Assembly (NCBI GenBank): GCA_014360565.1
Contig: JACIXH010000001.1
Coordinates: forward strand, 1 to 64,000
Reading direction: 5' to 3'
Source: Nocardia sp.
GTDB taxonomy: Bacteria > Actinomycetota > Actinomycetes > Mycobacteriales > Mycobacteriaceae
Length of the DNA: 64,000 nucleotides
Shown: positions 40,105 to 49,245 of the stretch, piece by piece
How positions within the stretch are numbered: position 1 is the first letter of the stretch
How the letters are laid out: the number at the start of each line of letters is the position of its first letter
The notes under the pieces: model-generated
What the model saw: the letters and a program-made list of their open reading frames with translations, nothing else
Told to the model about the DNA's origin: nothing
Databases searched by the model: none
Position numbers and translations under genes: made by a program

Positions 40105-40602
40105 CTAGCGATCCCCGATGTCTCGGTAGATCCGGTCCGAAACAGCGTCGAGAGTCCAGCTCGCATCGATGCGGACTTCGTCGACGAACGGCAGCGGCTG
40201 CCATCCGTGATACCAGGAAGCCATCTGCTCCGGCGGAATCGTCGCCGCCTGAGGGCGCCCCGCGTGGCGGGTCAGGGTCTGCGCGAAGGTGAGATCGAAA
40301 CTGTAGAACAGCGACGTTCCGGCCGAGTCCGCGAGGCGTTCCAGCATGGTCCCGTACCGCTGGACGTGCAGGATTCCCTCGACGATCACCACCATCCCCC
40401 GCCCCAAACACGAACGGGCGATCTCCTCGATCAGATCGATGTTGAACGCGCCCGGCTCGTCCGCCTCGCGGATCATGTTCCGCCGCACCAGATCCTGGGA
40501 AACCACCGCGCACTGGCCCTGTTCGAATCGGCGCTGAACAGCGATCGCGGTGGTCGATTTACCCGATGCCGAGTTTCCACGGATCACTACCAACGGTGTC
40601 AT
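40105..40602 (-). CDS. P-loop kinase (zeta-toxin/AAA-like)
   Basis: VVIRGNSASGKSTTAIAVQRRF; ATGA overlap with the NUDIX gene. Confidence 0.82.
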   Translation of the reverse strand: MTPLVVIRGNSASGKSTTAIAVQRRFEQGQCAVVSQDLVRRNMIREADEPGAFNIDLIEEIARSCLGRGMVVIVEGILHVQRYGTMLERLADSAGTSLFYSFDLTFAQTLTRHAGRPQAATIPPEQMASWYHGWQPLPFVDEVRIDASWTLDAVSDRIYRDIGDR

Positions 40603-41174
40603 CGCACGGTCGTCGGCTGCAGGACGGTGTCGAGCTTGCGGATGAACCGGCCGAGGTGCGGGTCCGAATCAGGTAGCCCGTGGGGGTCGAGATCCCACCA
40701 CTCACCACCGTCGAATTCGCCCGGGTCGAGTTCATGACGACGGGCCCGCTCGCCACGGGCGACGAACCACAGCGAAACGTCCACGTGTCCGGTGGTGGGG
40801 CCGATGGTCGAAGTCACGGTCAGAAGCAGTGGCCGTTGGCCGACGACATCGAAGCTCGCGTCGATGCCCAGTTCCTCACGGGCTTCTCGGCGCGCTGCGG
40901 CGAACGGATGCTCGAAGGGATCTAGATGCCCGCCCATCGGGAGGTGAAGGCCGGACTTGCGGTGCCGACCGAGGTAAAGGCCACGCTCGGTGGGGTCGAC
41001 CAGGACCACATAGGCCACCAGGTGGGGCGAGGGCGTCGCAGGCGGAATGCGACGGTAGACATCGGTCGTCGCGGCGAGCCAGTCCAGGGTCTGTTCGATG
41101 TGTTGCTGCTCGAGATCGTCGAACGGGGTCATCGCGGAAATCAGTTCGGCGACGGCTGCGGTAGATGGATCCAT
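40599..41174 (-). CDS. NUDIX hydrolase
   Basis: GGHLDPFEHPFAAARREAREELGID Nudix box. Confidence 0.88.
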   Translation of the reverse strand: MDPSTAAVAELISAMTPFDDLEQQHIEQTLDWLAATTDVYRRIPPATPSPHLVAYVVLVDPTERGLYLGRHRKSGLHLPMGGHLDPFEHPFAAARREAREELGIDASFDVVGQRPLLLTVTSTIGPTTGHVDVSLWFVARGERARRHELDPGEFDGGEWWDLDPHGLPDSDPHLGRFIRKLDTVLQPTTVR

Positions 41175-41382
41175 GGCGCGCGAGGATAGTCGCGGCCTCC
41201 GACACAGATCCGGGTCCCGTCAGCACCTGACGCGTCCTACTCGGTTCAAGCCGGGTTCGGCAGATTCTCCCGCTCTGAGTGTTGAGGTGACTGCGCAACA
41301 GGGCATCCTCTGTCGACCAACGGCCCTCCGACAAGGCATACAATGCGCTGTCACACTGTCGACCCGAGGATGGATTCCCGGC

Positions 41383-42645
41383 ATGTTGGATAAGCGATTT
41401 GTCCGCGAGAACCCCGACGCGGTGAAGGAAGCCGCCAGTTCGAAGGGAGTCGCTGTCGATGTCGACGCACTCCTCTCTCTCGATGAGTCCGGGCGTTCCC
41501 TCCAGCATGATCTAGACAACGCCCAGGCCCGGCGCAACTCGATCTCCAAAGAGTTCGGCAAGGCCGACGCTGCAGGCAAAGACCAGCTCAGGGCGGAGAG
41601 CACCAAACTCGGCGACGAGATCTCGAAGCTCAAGGCCGACCTAGAGGTGAATCTGGCCGATCAGCGCGAGATCCTCCTGCGTCTGCCACAGATCCCTTGG
41701 TCGGGTGCGCCTATCGGTGCCGACGAATCAGCCAACACGGTCGTCCGGACTTGGGGCGCGCCACCTGAATTCGATTTCGAACCGCGTGATCATGTTGATC
41801 TGGCCGAGTCCCGGGGCTGGGTAGAGTTCGCGCGGGCGCGCAAGGTCGCTGGTGAGCGCGCCTATGCGCTGCGTGGTGATCTGATGCTGCTCGAGCGCGC
41901 GGTGCACTCCTACGCCCTGGATCTGCTCGTGCGGCAGGACTTCGTCCCGATCAGTGTTCCGGCTCTTGTTCGTGAGCAGGCACTTGTCGGGACGGGGATG
42001 TTCCCAGGCCATCGCGCCGAAACCTACGAGCTGCCAGCCGATGACACGTTCCTGGCTGGGACAGCGGAGGTGGCCTTGGTGGGCCTTCATTCCGACGAGA
42101 TCCTCGAGTTGCGTGACCTTCCGTTGAAGTATGCGGGGATGTCGCCGTGCTTCCGCCGCGAAGCGGGTTCCGCGGGCCGCGACGTGCGAGGCCTGCTGCG
42201 GGTGCACCAGTTCGAGAAGGTCGAGCAGTTCGTGATCTGCGAGGCTGACCCCGAGGAATCGGCGCGCTGGCACGCAGCGCTGCTGGCGAGTGCCGAGACT
42301 GTTCTCCAGGAACTGGGGCTTGCTTATGAGGTCGTCGAGTGCGCGACCGGAGACATGGGTTTGGGCAAGGTCAGGATGAACGACATCAACACCTGGTTGC
42401 CGAGCCTTGGCCAATACCGCGAAACGCACTCGTGCTCGACTCTGGGGACCTGGCAGGGTCGCCGCGCGAATCTGCGCTACCGCGACGCCGAGGGCAAGGT
42501 GCAGTTCGCCGCCACGCTCAACAACACCGCCGTGGCCACGCCGCGACTGCTGGCGGCACTGTTGGAGAACTTCCAGACCGCCGACGGCAAGATTGCGGTG
42601 CCGACGGTCCTTCAGCCCTACATGGGTGGCAGGGAACTGATCTGA
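41383..42645 (+). CDS. serS: Seryl-tRNA synthetase (probably accessory paralog)
   Basis: MLDKRFVRENPDAVKEA coiled-coil N-term; class II motif 2 SPCFRREAGSAGRDVRGLLRVHQFEKVE; motif 3 region LNNTAVATPRLLAALLENFQ. Confidence 0.93.
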   Translation: MLDKRFVRENPDAVKEAASSKGVAVDVDALLSLDESGRSLQHDLDNAQARRNSISKEFGKADAAGKDQLRAESTKLGDEISKLKADLEVNLADQREILLRLPQIPWSGAPIGADESANTVVRTWGAPPEFDFEPRDHVDLAESRGWVEFARARKVAGERAYALRGDLMLLERAVHSYALDLLVRQDFVPISVPALVREQALVGTGMFPGHRAETYELPADDTFLAGTAEVALVGLHSDEILELRDLPLKYAGMSPCFRREAGSAGRDVRGLLRVHQFEKVEQFVICEADPEESARWHAALLASAETVLQELGLAYEVVECATGDMGLGKVRMNDINTWLPSLGQYRETHSCSTLGTWQGRRANLRYRDAEGKVQFAATLNNTAVATPRLLAALLENFQTADGKIAVPTVLQPYMGGRELI

Positions 42646-43784
42646 AAAATCTGCTCTAGCACCACGCCCACTTGCCCGGTTGCGAGGACGAGTTCGGCGA
42701 TCGGAACGAACTCATTCGGTGAGTGGGCGTGGCGCAGGCTTCCGGGTCCGAATACGACAGCCGGAGTACCTGCGGGGCCGAAGAATCGGGCGTCTGAACC
42801 ACCCAGAAACTGCTCGGTGGCGACTTGCTGGCCGGTCTCCCGCTGTGCGTGCGCAAACGCGCGTGCCAGGTCGGTGTCGGTACCGATGAAATGGGAGTGA
42901 CAGCCTCCTCCTTGGTAGGCAGCGACAGCAATGCGTACTTTGTCGCTGCTCAAGCTGGCTGCCGCCGTGCGGTAGAGCTCGGCGATGTGATCGCGATCTT
43001 GGCTGGGCAGCACCCTGATGTCGGCACGCAGGACGCATTCGCCAGCGACAGTGCCGGGGTGACCTGGGATCTGCATATAGCCGACGTTGACGCGGGGATG
43101 GCCCGGAAAGTCGGGGTCGGTCGGCAGTTTCGCCACTAGTTCGTCGAGGGCGTCGATGTAGCTGGTCGCGGCGCGGAATGCGTCCGCGCCGTGTAGGGGG
43201 GTGCCGGCATGGGTCGTCCGCCCGGTGATGGTGACTTCGGCCCACGCGAGCCCGAGTTGCGCCAGCGAGGGTCTGCATCCGGTCGGCTCGCCGACGATTG
43301 CAGCGTCGGCGGTGAGTAGGCCGTGCTCGGCCAGTAGCTGTGCACCCCAGACGCTCCCGTCTTCTTCGTCAGCGACGCACTGCACGATCAATGTGCCGGA
43401 CCAGTCAGAGCGCGCGGCGAGAGTAGTTGCCGCGCAAAGGAACACCGCCATCGCGCCTTTGGTGTCGCAGGCGCCGACTCCGTAGAGGCGGTCTCCATCG
43501 ATGGCGGCAGCGAAGGGATCTGTATTCCACAGGTTGGTGCCGCCGACTGCGGTGGCGGGTTTGGTGTCGGCGTGTGCTTGCAGGATGACGCGCGGGCCTG
43601 GCCCGCGGCAGAGTGTGGCGATCAGGTTGGCCCGCAGTGGATCTTGTCCGATCCACTCGATGTCGAATCCGTGTGCGGTGAGCAGTTCTGCGACGTAGGC
43701 ACCGAGGATGGCTTCGTTGCCGGGCGGGTTTTGGGTGTCGATGCCGATCAGCGCACTGCACACGGCGGTGACGTCGAGGTTCAC
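42618..43784 (-). CDS. M20 family metallopeptidase (ArgE/DapE-like)
   Basis: VILQAHADTKPA, GVGACDTKGAMAVFL, QCVADEEDGS, IVGEPTG motifs. Confidence 0.9.
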   Translation of the reverse strand: MNLDVTAVCSALIGIDTQNPPGNEAILGAYVAELLTAHGFDIEWIGQDPLRANLIATLCRGPGPRVILQAHADTKPATAVGGTNLWNTDPFAAAIDGDRLYGVGACDTKGAMAVFLCAATTLAARSDWSGTLIVQCVADEEDGSVWGAQLLAEHGLLTADAAIVGEPTGCRPSLAQLGLAWAEVTITGRTTHAGTPLHGADAFRAATSYIDALDELVAKLPTDPDFPGHPRVNVGYMQIPGHPGTVAGECVLRADIRVLPSQDRDHIAELYRTAAASLSSDKVRIAVAAYQGGGCHSHFIGTDTDLARAFAHAQRETGQQVATEQFLGGSDARFFGPAGTPAVVFGPGSLRHAHSPNEFVPIAELVLATGQVGVVLEQIFQISSLPPM

Positions 43785-44065
43785 GTGTTCTCCTGGTCGA
43801 CGTGGGCATGGCGGTGTTCACGGCGCAGATCGGCGACGGGAACACCGGTCGGGCACACGCTGTGGCAGTCGCCGCATTCGAGGCATCGCGCCAGGTACGT
43901 GGCTGCAACAGGGTCGGGTGTTGATGTTGGGTTGGCCATGAGGTTTATACGGCCGCGGGGGGAATCGCCCTCGTCGTGGGTTTCGAGCCAGGTGGGGCAG
44001 CTCGGAAGGCAGAGTCCGCAGTTGGTGCACTGGGCGATCGTTTTCCACCAGGTGGCGTCGGTCAT
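43781..44065 (-). CDS. Short (Fe-S)-binding protein, GlcF N-terminal-like, 2x[4Fe-4S]
   Basis: CTNCGLCLPSCP and CLECGDCHSVCP; ATGA overlap with the upstream gene. Confidence 0.8.
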   Translation of the reverse strand: MTDATWWKTIAQCTNCGLCLPSCPTWLETHDEGDSPRGRINLMANPTSTPDPVAATYLARCLECGDCHSVCPTGVPVADLRREHRHAHVDQENT

Positions 44066-46290
44066 GGTCTTCCACAGGGGGTGTGGAGCGCTTCGGAGAG
44101 GGCGCGGCCCATGGGTGTTGTTGTGGCGGTCGACGGCGCGGTCGTCCACAGACGGCGTTGCCCTATCGACAGGTACTGCGGAGTTGTCGAGTCGGTGCGC
44201 AGTGCGTGGTCTAGGTCGGCCCACCGGTGGATGCGTCGGCCGGTGATGTCGGCGCCCGCGAAGGCGAACATGGGTGGGTCTGCCCAGATCGGTTCGGTTT
44301 TCGCCTGCATGGTCGGGGCGAGCTCGGACATTGTTGCCACCGCGCGTGCGACGGTGTGCCCGCGGACTTCCAATCGCCCGACGAGTTGGACCACGCCATC
44401 GGTGCCGACGAGGATCCCCAGGTGTGCGAACGGCAGCGCTGCAGCGCGTAGCCGGGTCAATACCGCTAACGCGTCGGTGACCGACCTCGTTGGCACGACG
44501 ACGCTGCAGGCATCGGTGACAGCGGGTAAGAGTCGTAACCGCGCGCCGGTTAACCTCGCTCTGCCTCGGTTGCCGAAAGCCAATGCACGCAAGGGATATC
44601 CGGCAACGTCCTTGGTGACCGCGCCGCCGAAGAGTTCGCCGTCGAGTTCGGCGGCGATGATGAGGTCGCGGGCTCGGAAGGGGTGCGGTTCGCGGAGTCC
44701 TGGCCGCGCGGTGTCGATCGCGGCCAGGATCGGCTCGTCTGGACGGCCGCCGAGAGGTTCGTAGGTCAGCTCGTAAGGGCTGTTCGCCAGCAGTTTCTCC
44801 GCGTCGGCGAAAGTGGTGTGTGGCCCGATATCGAGGTAGGCGTCGATGCGGTGGACCTGTCCGGGGTGCAGCGGGAGCACATCGGTTACCGTCTGTGGGT
44901 GGTGGTCGTCGGGTGGGCGTGGTGGGAGTAGCTTTCCGGGGTTGGACAGCCCGCGCGGGTCGAACACCGCCTTGATCGTGTGCATCGCCTCGAGGGCTGC
45001 GGGGGTGTAGAACTCGGTCATCAGGTCCCGTTTTTCCGACCCGATGCCGTGTTCGCCCGACAGAGCCCCGCCCAAGGCTGCGCAGTCGCGCAGGATCCGG
45101 GTAGAGAACGCGGCGAGCACTTCGTCCATTCCGGGTCCGGGCGTGAAAAAGGGTGTGGGATGGACGTTTCCGTCTCCGGCGTGGAATGTGTTGAGGACCG
45201 GCAGCCCGAAGTGGTCGGCGGCCTCGGTGATCGCGTTCATGAGTTCGGGTAGTCGTGAGCGGGGTGCGGTGGCGTCGAACAGGTAGTAGCGAGGATGTCC
45301 ACTGTCTGCGACCATCCGTCGAACTTTGCCTTTGACGAGTTCGGCTCGGCGGCCAAGGTATTCGGCCGCTCGGAATTGGCTGTAGTCGCCGCCGGTGGCT
45401 TCGATGCAGGTCTGCAGGATTTGTAGTCCGGTGTCGACCTCCTCGGGTTGGCCTTGAAGGTGCACGAACAGCAAGGACGGGTCCGTGTGATCGGGGCGGC
45501 CGGGGATGTAGGCGCCGGTGAGCATGTCCATCGCCGAGGGCAGCATCCCGGCGTCGAATACGTTCATCACCGCGGCGACTGCGGCCTGCGGGTCGTCGAA
45601 GCGTGCGATCACCGCGTGCTGGCTCGGCGAAGCAGGCAGCAGTCGCAGTGTGACTGCTGCGACCACACCGAGGGTGGCTTCGGAGCCGACGACCAGCGCG
45701 ACGAGATCGAGGTTGCCGTCATAGACGTCGTGCTCGTCGAGGATCGCGACGCTGCCGTCGGGACCGATCAGTTCGACGCTGATGACGTGGTTGGCTGTCG
45801 ATCCACCTCCGAGTGCGTGTGGGCCACCAGCGTTTTCGGCGATGTTGCCTCCGATCGTGCACACCTGATGCGAGGACGGATCGGGCACGTACCGCCAGCC
45901 CGCCGCTGCGGCGCGTTCGTGGATGCGGGCCAGGGTGACGCCTGGTTCGCACCGAATCCACCCAACGTCGAAGTCCTCGTCGAGGATGCGGTTGAGGTCG
46001 CGTGTCAAGATCACCATCCCGCCGTTCGCGGGCAACGCCCCGCCGCTGTAACCGGTACCCGCTCCTCGTGGCACGAACGCCACGCCGTGCTGGTACGCGG
46101 CGGCGACGAGGGCGGCGAGCTGATCGCGATTCGACGGGGCGGCAACGAGATCGGCGGATCCGACCTCCATGGATGCGTCGTATCCGTGGAGCAGGCGGTG
46201 TGTGGCGTCGGTTGCTACCCGGTCGGGGCCCACGATGGACACGGCGTGCTCGCGCAGTGCTGCAAGGGCGCTGCGATCGGCCCAGCTCAT
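44062..46290 (-). CDS. FAD-linked oxidase, GlcD-GlcE-type fusion
   Basis: PRGAGTGYSGGALP, VCTIGGNIAENAGGPHALGGGST, SGEHGIGSEKRDLM, FDPRGLSNPGKLLP (GlcD), followed by a GlcE-like region (AELDGELFGGAVTKDVAGYPLRALAFG). Start set at MSWADRS (46290). Confidence 0.85.
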   Translation of the reverse strand: MSWADRSALAALREHAVSIVGPDRVATDATHRLLHGYDASMEVGSADLVAAPSNRDQLAALVAAAYQHGVAFVPRGAGTGYSGGALPANGGMVILTRDLNRILDEDFDVGWIRCEPGVTLARIHERAAAAGWRYVPDPSSHQVCTIGGNIAENAGGPHALGGGSTANHVISVELIGPDGSVAILDEHDVYDGNLDLVALVVGSEATLGVVAAVTLRLLPASPSQHAVIARFDDPQAAVAAVMNVFDAGMLPSAMDMLTGAYIPGRPDHTDPSLLFVHLQGQPEEVDTGLQILQTCIEATGGDYSQFRAAEYLGRRAELVKGKVRRMVADSGHPRYYLFDATAPRSRLPELMNAITEAADHFGLPVLNTFHAGDGNVHPTPFFTPGPGMDEVLAAFSTRILRDCAALGGALSGEHGIGSEKRDLMTEFYTPAALEAMHTIKAVFDPRGLSNPGKLLPPRPPDDHHPQTVTDVLPLHPGQVHRIDAYLDIGPHTTFADAEKLLANSPYELTYEPLGGRPDEPILAAIDTARPGLREPHPFRARDLIIAAELDGELFGGAVTKDVAGYPLRALAFGNRGRARLTGARLRLLPAVTDACSVVVPTRSVTDALAVLTRLRAAALPFAHLGILVGTDGVVQLVGRLEVRGHTVARAVATMSELAPTMQAKTEPIWADPPMFAFAGADITGRRIHRWADLDHALRTDSTTPQYLSIGQRRLWTTAPSTATTTPMGRALSEALHTPCGRP

Positions 46291-47348
46291 GGCATGGCCT
46301 TGGTGAGGGTTTGTGGTTGGCCGCTGGACAGTGCGGTGATGGCGGCGTGGCAGGTTTCCATCACATCGAGGACCTGCGACAGCGGTACTCGGTCGCTGTC
46401 GCGTCCGTCGGCGACGCAGTCGGTGATGTGTTGCAGTTCGCTGACGAGGGCACCCTGGCGAGCACCGCCGTACCGGGGCCACAGCCACATTTCAGGCGCG
46501 CTGGCCTGCGCGGTGGTCCATGCGTGGATCACCGGTTCGCTGCGCAATGTCCATGTGCCCTCGGCTGCTTGGATCGTTGCGTCGAAGGTGAATCCGAACG
46601 GGCATGTGGACGCGAGGTGCCACGAGTTCTGGATGACCGCCCGCAGTGGGCCCCATTCCAAGACGAGGTCGATGCAGTCGGGATGCTCGTGGCCCAGCAG
46701 GTGGGATCCGTAGGCACTGACTCGCTCTGGTGCGCGCCCGACAAGCCAGACGGCGATGTCGATGTCGTGCACGGCCGCGTTGAGCACGGGGTGTGTGCGC
46801 CCGTAGACCTGGTGCGCCACGCTCTGGAAGGTCCGCGCGAACGACAGATGTCGCAGCGTCGACCCGGCGACCATCTCTGACAACGCTATGTAGCGGGGGT
46901 CGAAACGCAGCACTTGTGCCACGTAGAGGTGTCGGTCCCGGGCTCGGGCCAATTCGACAAGCTCGTGTGCGGCGGCGGGGTCGAGGGCGATCGGCTTCTC
47001 GACCACAACGTCGGCACCAGCTTCGAGTGCGGTGCGGATACACCACTCGTGCTCGGACTCGGTGGTTACCACGTCGACGAGGTCCACCCCTGCCGCGAGC
47101 ATGTCCTGCAGTTTCTCGTAGCGGGCGACGCCAGCTGGGATCGGGCGGCGACCGCCACTTCCGGCGTCGCTGTGAAACGCTTCCTGCGGCGCATCACCGA
47201 CATCGGCCATCGCGGCAGGATCACGATCGCACACCGCGACCACGGTGGCGCCGCGTACCGACGACCACGCGTCGAGGTGGGTGCGGCCGAACCATCCCAT
47301 CCCGACCACGCCGACACGCAACGGTCGCGGGGCGTTGTTGTTGATCAT
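46287..47348 (-). CDS. Gfo/Idh/MocA family oxidoreductase
   Basis: VGVVGMGWFGRTHLDAW Rossmann motif; VVVEKPIALD; HDIDIAVWLVG. Confidence 0.88.
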   Translation of the reverse strand: MINNNAPRPLRVGVVGMGWFGRTHLDAWSSVRGATVVAVCDRDPAAMADVGDAPQEAFHSDAGSGGRRPIPAGVARYEKLQDMLAAGVDLVDVVTTESEHEWCIRTALEAGADVVVEKPIALDPAAAHELVELARARDRHLYVAQVLRFDPRYIALSEMVAGSTLRHLSFARTFQSVAHQVYGRTHPVLNAAVHDIDIAVWLVGRAPERVSAYGSHLLGHEHPDCIDLVLEWGPLRAVIQNSWHLASTCPFGFTFDATIQAAEGTWTLRSEPVIHAWTTAQASAPEMWLWPRYGGARQGALVSELQHITDCVADGRDSDRVPLSQVLDVMETCHAAITALSSGQPQTLTKAMP

Positions 47349-47375
47349 GGTGCCTCCGGAGGGTGCTCGGTAAGG

Positions 47376-48314
47376 TCAGACGAAGGCATCGACGCGGGTG
47401 AAGTCGTTGTCGGGCAGCAGTTCACGCGCAATCGGCAGATATTGTTCCCATGCCCATTGCCAGACTTGCTGGGCTTGCAACCATGCCTGCTCGGCCTCGC
47501 CGACGCTCAGGAGGTCCTGGTTGCGCAAATCTTTGAGGTCGGTGACGGTGTCGGCGACTGCGACGGCGTCCGGGCCGAAACGGTCGTTCAAGAACTCGCG
47601 GGCCGCGACTGCCCAATCGGCGAGCAGTTCCATGTGCATGCCTGCGCTGAGTTCGCTGTCGGTCAGCTTCAGGGCCAAAGCGTCCTTGATGGCTTCTTCG
47701 GCGTAGCGCGCCGACTCCTCGACGAGTATCTGCGGCCGTTCGTACCAGGCCAGCGCCCAGGGCAGGTGATCTAGGATGTTGCGGTAGTGCGAGAGCGCTC
47801 GGTGCACGGTGCGCGCCCATTCACCGGTCCGGCGAGGATGCGGTGCGAGGAGAAGTACATCGGCTGGGTCGCCGTTGAGCATGCGGAATGCCCTGCACCA
47901 GCCCGGTCCGATGGTCGGGGGCAGCCGATAGCGGTTGGTGTCATGGTCGCCCTCGAGGACTTTGGTGGTCAAGGAGACCAGCCGCTGCGCAGCCTCGGTG
48001 GTGGGGCGATGAGACACCGTGTACGGGTGGCAGTCCACCAGCAACTCCCACCCTTGTTCGGCCAAGGCCTCGCGTTGGGTCTGCCAGCTTCGCGCCAGTT
48101 CCAGCCGCAACGCATTGCCACGATCGCCGACGGCGATGAAGTAGAGGTTCAGGCTGGGGCGTTGGCGGTTCCAGTGTCCTGCGACGAAGGACCCGGTGAC
48201 GAAACTGGCGCGCACCAGGTCTGGGTGGGTGCGGGCGAGTTGTTCTGCTGTGGTGCACAAGTCGGTGAGGACTTGCTCGGATTCCTGCTCGAGCTGGGTG
48301 TTGTCGAGATTCAT
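47376..48314 (-). CDS. Uncharacterised protein, weakly nucleotidyltransferase-like
   Basis: ASFVTGSFVAGHWNRQRPSLNLYFI resembles a degenerate GS..G..D.DL motif; 312 aa in operon. Confidence 0.55.
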   Translation of the reverse strand: MNLDNTQLEQESEQVLTDLCTTAEQLARTHPDLVRASFVTGSFVAGHWNRQRPSLNLYFIAVGDRGNALRLELARSWQTQREALAEQGWELLVDCHPYTVSHRPTTEAAQRLVSLTTKVLEGDHDTNRYRLPPTIGPGWCRAFRMLNGDPADVLLLAPHPRRTGEWARTVHRALSHYRNILDHLPWALAWYERPQILVEESARYAEEAIKDALALKLTDSELSAGMHMELLADWAVAAREFLNDRFGPDAVAVADTVTDLKDLRNQDLLSVGEAEQAWLQAQQVWQWAWEQYLPIARELLPDNDFTRVDAFV

Positions 48315-48342
48315 GGTGTCCCCTTCGCTGAAATGGTGGTGT

Positions 48343-49245
48343 CTAGCCGTGCTGTGCGCGGGTGAGGTAGTAGGAGGGCGCTCGTGTGCGGCGGCGGGTG
48401 GTGATGTCGTCGAATTCGGGTAAGTCGGCCCATCCGGTCGCCGGGCTCGCTCCGATCAGCTCCGCCAATTGCGGTGCCATCGTCTTGATCTCGTCGGCGG
48501 TAAACACCCGCGCGTAATCCTCCTGCGGGCGCATGTACATCCGTGCGAACAGCGTCGAGATCGTCAGGCGCACACCGGGTTCGGTGCGTGGGTAGGCGCC
48601 GTGCCAGGTGTTGCCGTGGAAGATGATCGCCGCGCCTGCCGGAGCGAGTACGGGGATGGCGTCCCGGGTTCCCTGCCCCTCGCGGGGTCGGTGGCAGAAC
48701 CTGTGACTGCCCGGCACGATCGACAAACACCCGTTGGCTTCGGTGTAGTCCGTGAGGCAGTAGTTGATGTTGGCGATCTGGGCATAGGGCGGAAGTGGAT
48801 CGGGGACGTAGGCGGTGTCGGAGTGGATTCCCAGCGCGCACAGGCCGGGACCTTTCACGTATCCGGTGACGCTGCTGAGCTGGCGCTGTGCGCCGAGTAG
48901 GTAGGTGATCAGCAGCAGGGTGCGCGTGCCAAGCACCAGTTCCTGGAACGGTGCGCCTCCGCGCGACAACAGCAATGGAACCTCTTGTGTGCGGTCACGG
49001 TGGCAACCGCCGGACTCGGTGTCGACCGGCGCGTCGTCGGCTGCGGCGCAGGCGAGGAGTTGTTCGGTCAGCTCGGAGCGCAGGTCTGGTTCGAGTGCGT
49101 CGGGAATGACGGTGTAGCCCAAAGCTTCCAGTTCCAGCGCGTGGGAGAGTAAGCCGTGATCGGTGAGCTGTTGGTGCATCTCTGCCACGCCGGCGGTGAT
49201 GAACGGATAGTGCGCTCCCCCTGGTGATGACGTGGCATCAGACAC
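48343..49245 (-). CDS. Phytanoyl-CoA dioxygenase (PhyH) family Fe(II)/2OG oxygenase
   Basis: GIHSDTAYVPDPLPPYAQIANINYCLTDYTEANGCLSIVPGSH ... WHGAYPRTEPGVRLTI. GTG start at 49245 preceded by GGAGG. Confidence 0.85.
   Translation of the reverse strand: MSDATSSPGGAHYPFITAGVAEMHQQLTDHGLLSHALELEALGYTVIPDALEPDLRSELTEQLLACAAADDAPVDTESGGCHRDRTQEVPLLLSRGGAPFQELVLGTRTLLLITYLLGAQRQLSSVTGYVKGPGLCALGIHSDTAYVPDPLPPYAQIANINYCLTDYTEANGCLSIVPGSHRFCHRPREGQGTRDAIPVLAPAGAAIIFHGNTWHGAYPRTEPGVRLTISTLFARMYMRPQEDYARVFTADEIKTMAPQLAELIGASPATGWADLPEFDDITTRRRTRAPSYYLTRAQHG

Noticed and set aside
41339-41344. TACAAT as a -10 box for the SerRS gene
   Set aside because: No convincing -35 at proper spacing; kept out of the feature list.
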